From Heterobilharzia americana (Eukaryota > Platyhelminthes > Trematoda > Strigeidida > Schistosomatidae), in contig OX104128.1 of NCBI GenBank assembly GCA_944470555.2, positions 57,729,257 to 57,793,256 on the forward strand: a DNA stretch of 64,000 nucleotides, written 5' to 3'. How positions within the stretch are numbered: position 1 is the stretch's first letter; each line of letters starts with the position of its first letter. Below are positions 54,201-61,607 of the stretch, piece after piece. The translations under genes and the position numbers were made by a program. Under the pieces are notes generated by a model, which saw only the letters and a program-made list of their open reading frames with translations, was not told where the DNA came from and did not search any database.

Positions 54201-57200
54201 AATTTCTATAAGAAGAAGATTTAAAGATACCGACAACCTTCAAAGTTCTACGCATTTACACCAATCTGAATGGTATCACGTTGTTTATTTGTCACTTAAA
54301 ATAATTTCATGGTAATGCAGTGAAGTGAAACACTGAGTATTGTGGTTAGTAATACTAAAAGCTATAAGCATCTATTCAAAGACGCTGATGATGTCTAATA
54401 CAGCATCATCAGTCGATTATTATTGCAATTCAAGGCTTTAACGCGAAATAATTTATTCGCATAAATGAAACTGTGAAAAAAATATTGTGTGAATAACAGT
54501 GAGACTATATATATTACTCAATTTGTACTATCACACAATCATTCTATGTTATATAAGCAAAAACGAAAATGAAAAGCTAATTTCTGAGAAACACTTTTAC
54601 CTTCAACGTATACAACAAAAAACAAGATCAATGTATAAGCTTACTTGTAAGTCTGCATACACTGAATGAACGAGAATGAAGAGAATATTATTTCGATCAT
54701 TTATATTGATATACGTTGATGCTTTGCATAAATTAACAGCGGCTAGTAATGCAGCCTCTAGTAACGCTGGTTTACTACCACTACTTCCATGGCCATGTGA
54801 AGCAAGAGCTTTACGAACCTAAAAAGATAAGTTTTTAAACAAAATAGAAAGATTATATCCTTAGATGTATCCGCGAATCCAAAATAGATTACATTAGTAA
54901 TCAAATGACATAAACTACGGACGAATTTGGATTGAACAAAACTTCGATATTACTAATTCATTACTCTACCCACTTGAATCTGAAATAGAAATGACAATTA
55001 GTGTTGTTATTTGAATTATCCTCTCGTTGATCTGACCGAATTCCCCGGTCTCAGATCGGATATGGGCTCCTGCGTGGATGCCTAGATATTCCCTACCAGT
55101 AGCTAGCAGTGAAATCCAGGATATGCATTTCGTCCTACTTGCGACTCGTCAACTGAATGCACCCGTCTCCCAGTGAGTGTTGTGGTCCTAACTAAGACTC
55201 GAACCAAAAGCCGATTGCATCAAGTACCAGAGCGTTGTCCAGCGGGCCATCGAGTAACGATAGACACTTCTTGTACAGCGGGCATAGGTTTAATGTTGTT
55301 ATTTGCATTTTCTCGCCGTTTATTGGACAGAATAGTCGCTCACTGAGGGGCGGATACATCCAACTGATGAGTCCCAGATATAAAGAAACCCTCATCCTGG
55401 ATTCCTCTGCTACCCACAACCAGGTAACTTACCTTAATAAGTATTCAGGCAACATCGAGGCAGCTGCATAGGAGCCCATATGTCAACAGAGATCGAACAA
55501 TTCGATCCAGTATAACAGCGGAGAATTACAGGCATATGAACAAACAGTTATAGCTAACACCCACTGTACAAGAGTTGGTGCTTCGGCATTTGAAGCGATG
55601 GGTATGAAGTTGGGGTCTCAGTGAGAACGACATCACTCCGCACTGGGGCGCAGGTACACTCAGCTGACGAGTCCTATATGGGACAAAATGCGCATTCTGG
55701 ATCCCTCTGCTAGCACCATCAAGTAAATTACCATAATAAAATATGTTTTCCTTTTAACTGCTTTTCCTGTAGAATTCGTTTTACACACTCAACTGCTAGT
55801 GTCAGATTTTCAAAATTATATCCTATTCTATCCAAATAAAAGTCTCATCATGTAATATATCTGAAGACATCATGTAAGCCGTTTAAACACAGTGACACAA
55901 TAGTTTTCCTTAATAACGGCCTGTGGCTATATCATAAATATATAGATTATAAAAAACTATTTGTTTTCAATTCAGTAGTATAGTGGACTCAAGCTAAGCT
56001 TGTATGGAAAATAAATACAGTAAAAGATAAACTAAAATGATACTCTACTGGTGATTAGGGTTACTTTATCTCCTCACGAAGATCAACAATTCTTGTGGTT
56101 ATGATAAAAATCTTTGCTATTAAAAATTCGATTACTAAGAGCTGTTTCCATCACTTGAAAATGAAATTCTCACTTTAAAGTTGTACCTCTGAATACCAGA
56201 TTATTGACTTTGGAACAGTAAGATGGTTTTCATTGAATGTACAGTTGCATATAGTGACTATTATTATTATGTAAGTTTATTGTATGTCTTTCAAGACAAT
56301 CAATTAAACTTATCCATTACAGGATATTCGTTTGATTCGTTTTGATAATTTTAGTTGTGTTCTGTAAGCTCAGAGAACACAATACAACCAAGACCATCCA
56401 TCTGAGCTACCAATATTCTCCACCATTTCAGTTTCATTGTTAACATATGGAAGACAGAGAAGCTAAAATTCAGTCATTCCACATTCTCTTATTTCGATTA
56501 AAAGCATGCCAGTGTCATTAGATACTACTAGCAAAACCTATTTCACATAAATGATCACTCCTATTCTGTATACGGTTTTATGATGCAGCCACTAATTATG
56601 CTTGACGTTTTTACACTGTATATTAATCAGTTGTCTTTGGCTGATTGGATTTGAATCCATTGACTAGAACTGTATTGTTATTATTTTTGTCCCTTAAGTT
56701 CCTAGTCGAACATAGGGCTTCACTAGGACGTCGCAACTTCACTCTCTTCTCTCCACTCTTTTGGACCTGGCTCCACCACTGCCCACAAGACTTCACTTCT
56801 TCCTCACACGATCTTTTCCATGTCACCCTCACCTCAGACGCCAAACTCGTCGTTTCCCATTTGGCTTCCACTCCACAGCCTTGTCTGGTGCGAGATGTCC
56901 CTAACCCGTCTTCTCGCTGTATGTCCTATCCAATCCATCTCCACTTTCCGCTACATATTTTTTGAGCGGTAAGTTCTTAGTCGGTTGGTTTGTTTCCTGC
57001 CACAGTTCCTTATTCTTATTATTCTTGTCACCTGACCTTCAGAATCAAGTGAGTGTAGGCGGCAGCTGTTGATGATGTATGTCTGCAGTTTGTTGGAAAT
57101 GCTTTTCTTAACGTGCCAGATCTCTCAACCACCACATAGAAGCACTGACTTACTTGACTGACTTAGTGTTGAAAATCCGGATATTGTTCACGCTTTATGC

Positions 57201-58197
57201 TTAATGCAGTACAGTGTAGTGCAATAGATCTCTAAACTGATTATTTCAGATTAATGAAGGAAGGTCTGTCTTGCTATCTTTTCGATCCTGGCTTTGACAT
57301 CGTCACCTGTGCCGCCTGTAGTTGAGACGACGCTGTCCAGGTAGGTAGGTGAAAGGTATAACTTCCTTTAAATTTCTCCCATTGATGGTGATTGGTGCTC
57401 GTTGTTGTGGTTGTTGTTATTGTCGTTGATTGGGTATCTTTATCACCTCTGTATTCTGTACGTTCACCTGAAAGAAATACCGTCTTCGCTGCCCTACCTC
57501 TCCTGTCAACTTGTTAGTTTGCGCCTGTAGATCCTCGAGTTTGTGTGACATTATATATAAATCATCATCCGCGAAATCCAAATCTTCTAGGGTCTTTTCA
57601 TCGTTCAAGTAGAGCATGCCCATCTTCTCACTCCTCACAGTTTGTTGCATGATCCAGTTCATTCCAGTCGACCACAATTAGGAAGATCATCAGTGACAGT
57701 AGGCAACCTTGTCTTACTCATTCCTCTCTTCACTTCGAAGGCATCACTGAGCTTTCTATTGTGAATCACTTGGCATGTAGCATCGTCACATTGCTGTTGA
57801 ATGAGGTTGATAAAGGTTTGTGGCCCTCCGTAGTGTTGAAGCAGCTACCAAATTATTTTACTCACTAGCACTGTACTAAAATTAATCGTATTGTTATCAA
57901 AGATAGAAGAAAAGAAGAAAAACAGTCAATAAACTGTACTTACTTCATCTAGAAATTGTTTCTTTTTTTGATGTTCTGGGGATAATGGTGCACCATTTTC
58001 AGCATTATTAATCTCTTCTAGAATTTTTGGACAAAGTACTAAAAGCATCATTTGCAATGGCCAGACAAGAACTTTTTTTCGACCACTCTCAGCGCAAAGT
58101 GATGAGAACAAATCAAATAGACGTTCACAACAATCTTTATTCAAAGGGAGAGAGAGAGAAAGTGGCTAGAGGAAATGTCATATTAAAATAAATAATC

Positions 58198-58267
<70 letters not shown>

Positions 58268-61200
58268 TGGAGGCAATTGGTTGGAAGTTCTGAATCCATA
58301 TTTCATACTTGTTGGTACTTATCAGCAGGTTTATCTGCAACCTTAAGGGAACTGATTCCGCCTCAGAGAGGCAAACCCCTCGTCACTAAGTTCTACATTT
58401 AAAGAATCTACCATACAGGCATACTTGTATGTCAGACAAAATCTACATAGAACCTGAATGACTTTAAAGGCCACCCTAGCAACCATTAGGACAAACAATT
58501 ATGGTTCTGTTATTTTATGAAAATCTAACTTCCTAGCTGAAATATCGAAACTTGGTTGGCTGTTCCACCAGTTGCCGGGGTACCTTTAAGGTCACCTTAG
58601 AACCTCGCACGCAAGTGTATTGATTCTAGTTGCCACAACTCATAGTAGCATTCAAAGAACAAATGGATAGAATAGGAGTGATATCAAAGTAGACAAAGTT
58701 TATGTGAGAGAATAAGCAGTTTAAAGATAACGGTTAGTGCAAATATTCAAGTATTAGAAGACGTCAAGAAGTGAATACATCTACGTCAACAGTGTCACTA
58801 AGACTCCTCAACTATGAGAAATTATGCACATGAAACCATGTTTTAGGGATAGGAAAAGATAAAAACCCTTTTTATCATTATCCTGATGTCTGCTTGGCGG
58901 TCAGTAGTAGAATTAAAAATGTGCATTTCGTCCGATTTGGGACTCATCAGCTGGATGGACCTGCACCCCGGTGAGTGACGTTGTTCCCAGTAAGACTCGG
59001 ACCTAGTATCGCTTTAAACAAAAAACCGTTATCCACTAAGCCACTGGGGCACGATAGCTTACTAGATAGTTGTCTGGAGTTTGAAGCGAAGGGTACTGGG
59101 TCCAGGCCTCAGGGGCAACAACATCACTCACTGGGGTGCAAGTACATCCAGTCGACGAGTCCCAAATAGGGCGTCTTGGATTCCACTGCTATCCACTGAG
59201 CAGACAGCAATAATAAGTAACCAGGGAGTATCGAGACATCCACATAGCAGCCCATTAACCAACAGAAGTTGAGCCATTCAGCCTTGTACAGCAACAAAGG
59301 AATTAAAAGTGTCAAAAGCAACACTGTTATCATTCTAGTCACATAGAATGCAACCATAGGCTGGCTGGCCAGAACAAAGTAAAAAGCTATGCATTAGTAT
59401 AACAGAGTAGTTCGTCATGATTTCAATCACCATAAAGAAGAAAAGGTAATAAAGGTAACATGAGTTAAAATTGAATAACACATAGAACCTAGCTACTTAA
59501 GAATTCAATAGTGATGTATAGATAAGTATTCCCTACTTATGTTGTTTCCTTTTACTACGAAGAATCCAATGAAGATAGATCTTTCCAAAGTTCTACGTGT
59601 AATCTTGTACTTGGGCTCTTAGCTGATGGCATTCCTACAGGGATGAACGCAACTTTTTAACTGATAAAAAATTTTAAGAAAATACCATACGTAAACAGCT
59701 TTCAGCATCTGTCCTTGGGTTTTGTGGTTACTCAATACCTTTTCACTTTCTAAAGATTTCACATTTCATCCTGCGTATATCCTCAGATTTTCAACAACAT
59801 ACAACTTTCCAAGTCAACGTCAACCCACTTCATCACTGTTTTGCCCTCCTTATCTCCCACAGGTATCAACATCTCATTCATGATTTTCTCAACTTCTTAT
59901 TATACATCTGTTGATAAAGTGCTATGTTAGTTTGCGTATAAGAACAACAGTAAAACAATAACACTATGGTAGAATATTATTCAGTTTAGATTTATGATCT
60001 TGGTGAATAGCAGAGGAATCCAGCATGCGCGTTTCGTCCTGTTTGAGACTCGTCAGGTGGGTGTACCTGCACCCCAGTGCGGAGTGATATTGTTCTCACT
60101 GAGACTCGGACTTCTTATTCATCGCCTCAAACGCTAGAGCGTTATCTACTAGGCCACTGAGGCATGATAGCCACCTCCTGTGCAACGGGTGTCAGTTGTT
60201 GTAATGATACTTGTGATTTCCCGTTGCTATACAGGGCTGAATCGCTCGATCTCTGTTAGGTTTTGATTGAAATTCATATTAGTTTGTTACTTCATTGAAT
60301 AAACGGTCATTTCTGTTTGAAACAGTGGCATATTTTGTAAGTTAATAAGAGTGGTAGAAGAGTTAGTTTGTTTACTTTATGCATTCCACAGTGAAATAAC
60401 ATGGTTTAAGGTGATATTTTCACAGACAAAATTTATTATTCACTGCCATATGTTGGATTGTACATTCTTGTATAATTTGTGCCTGGCATATTTCCTGGGT
60501 ATATCGCTTGGTTAAATAAGCTTCAAACGTCAAATGCATACTAAAGGAGTTATGAATAATCTTGAAAAACACAGAGGGAATGCATATTGTGAATTTCTCT
60601 AAGAGGTGAGTATCTAACCACCATACCTTCAGTATGATCTGAAATCAATTTCAACTTACCTGTCAAACTTCTTGCAACTGTTGAGAAAATGCTACAGTCA
60701 AATAGATTTATGATGTAGTTACTAAAAGTATGGTTTTTTCCCTTTTCCTATGAACTGAAACAAACAATGAACGAAACTGCTCTGTTGATGATGAGAAAAA
60801 CCTCTTTAAGGCTTCCTGTTTTGACACTTCAAGCTTGTCACATCCTAACTTTCTGCCTAACTATATGATAATTGTCAGTATGCAATTCAAATTCACAAAA
60901 CCCAACTACTCTAATTCATTCACAGCTGATATTGTTCGCTTTCGTAATGAATAATAACAATGGCTATATCATTAAATTTAGTATTTCTCGAGTCTATTTT
61001 CTCGTTAGGCTATAGTTACAGCCAACTATAACTAACCACTGATACCATAATACTTTTCGGATACAACAACTAATGGTGTCCGTCAAGGATGTCCCATGTC
61101 ACCATTCCTAGTTAGTTTCGTCATAGATGTAGCAATGGAGGTAACCTTAGGTATGTCTGACATCACATAACTTAACCTGGTTGACTTGGAGTATGCAGAC

Positions 61201-61550
61201 AATGTTGTCCAGGTAAGTGAAGATGCTGACAAAATGCAGGGTCTTCTGAACACTGATAAAAAAAATCTGAGTGTGTTTGTTATGCGTCAGACTAGCACCT
61301 GTCAAATGTCAGACGATGCTCCAAGATTAGTGTGAAACGATCCCTAGTTTATTGATAGGGAGTGAAGTGTTGGAAAGTGTCGACCACTTCACTTACCTAG
61401 AAAGTTGCATCAACTGGAACGGATTGGTTCATGACGAAATCTCAACTAGAATACAGAAACCGCATTTAACATTTGCCAACTTGGGTCATCTGTGGCGCCG
61501 ACTGGCGAGATATTCAGCTATCTATCAGAGGATGAGTATACTGCACTGCA

Positions 61551-61607
<57 letters not shown>

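Larger units (their letters stand above)
48855..54644. other. Intron between window exons 3 and 4
   Basis: Family C (49235, 50020), B (50885, 53270), D (51590), Penelope-like (52020-52420) and A (52445-53035) insertions. Nothing recognised in 48855-49234, 49561-50019, 50496-50884 or 53671-54644; an open frame at 53014-53250 is unexplained. Confidence 0.7.
54819..57943. other. Intron between window exons 2 and 3
   Basis: Family C copies (55010-55725) and an L1-family LINE (56683-57860). Nothing recognised in 54819-55009 or 55726-56682. Confidence 0.7.
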
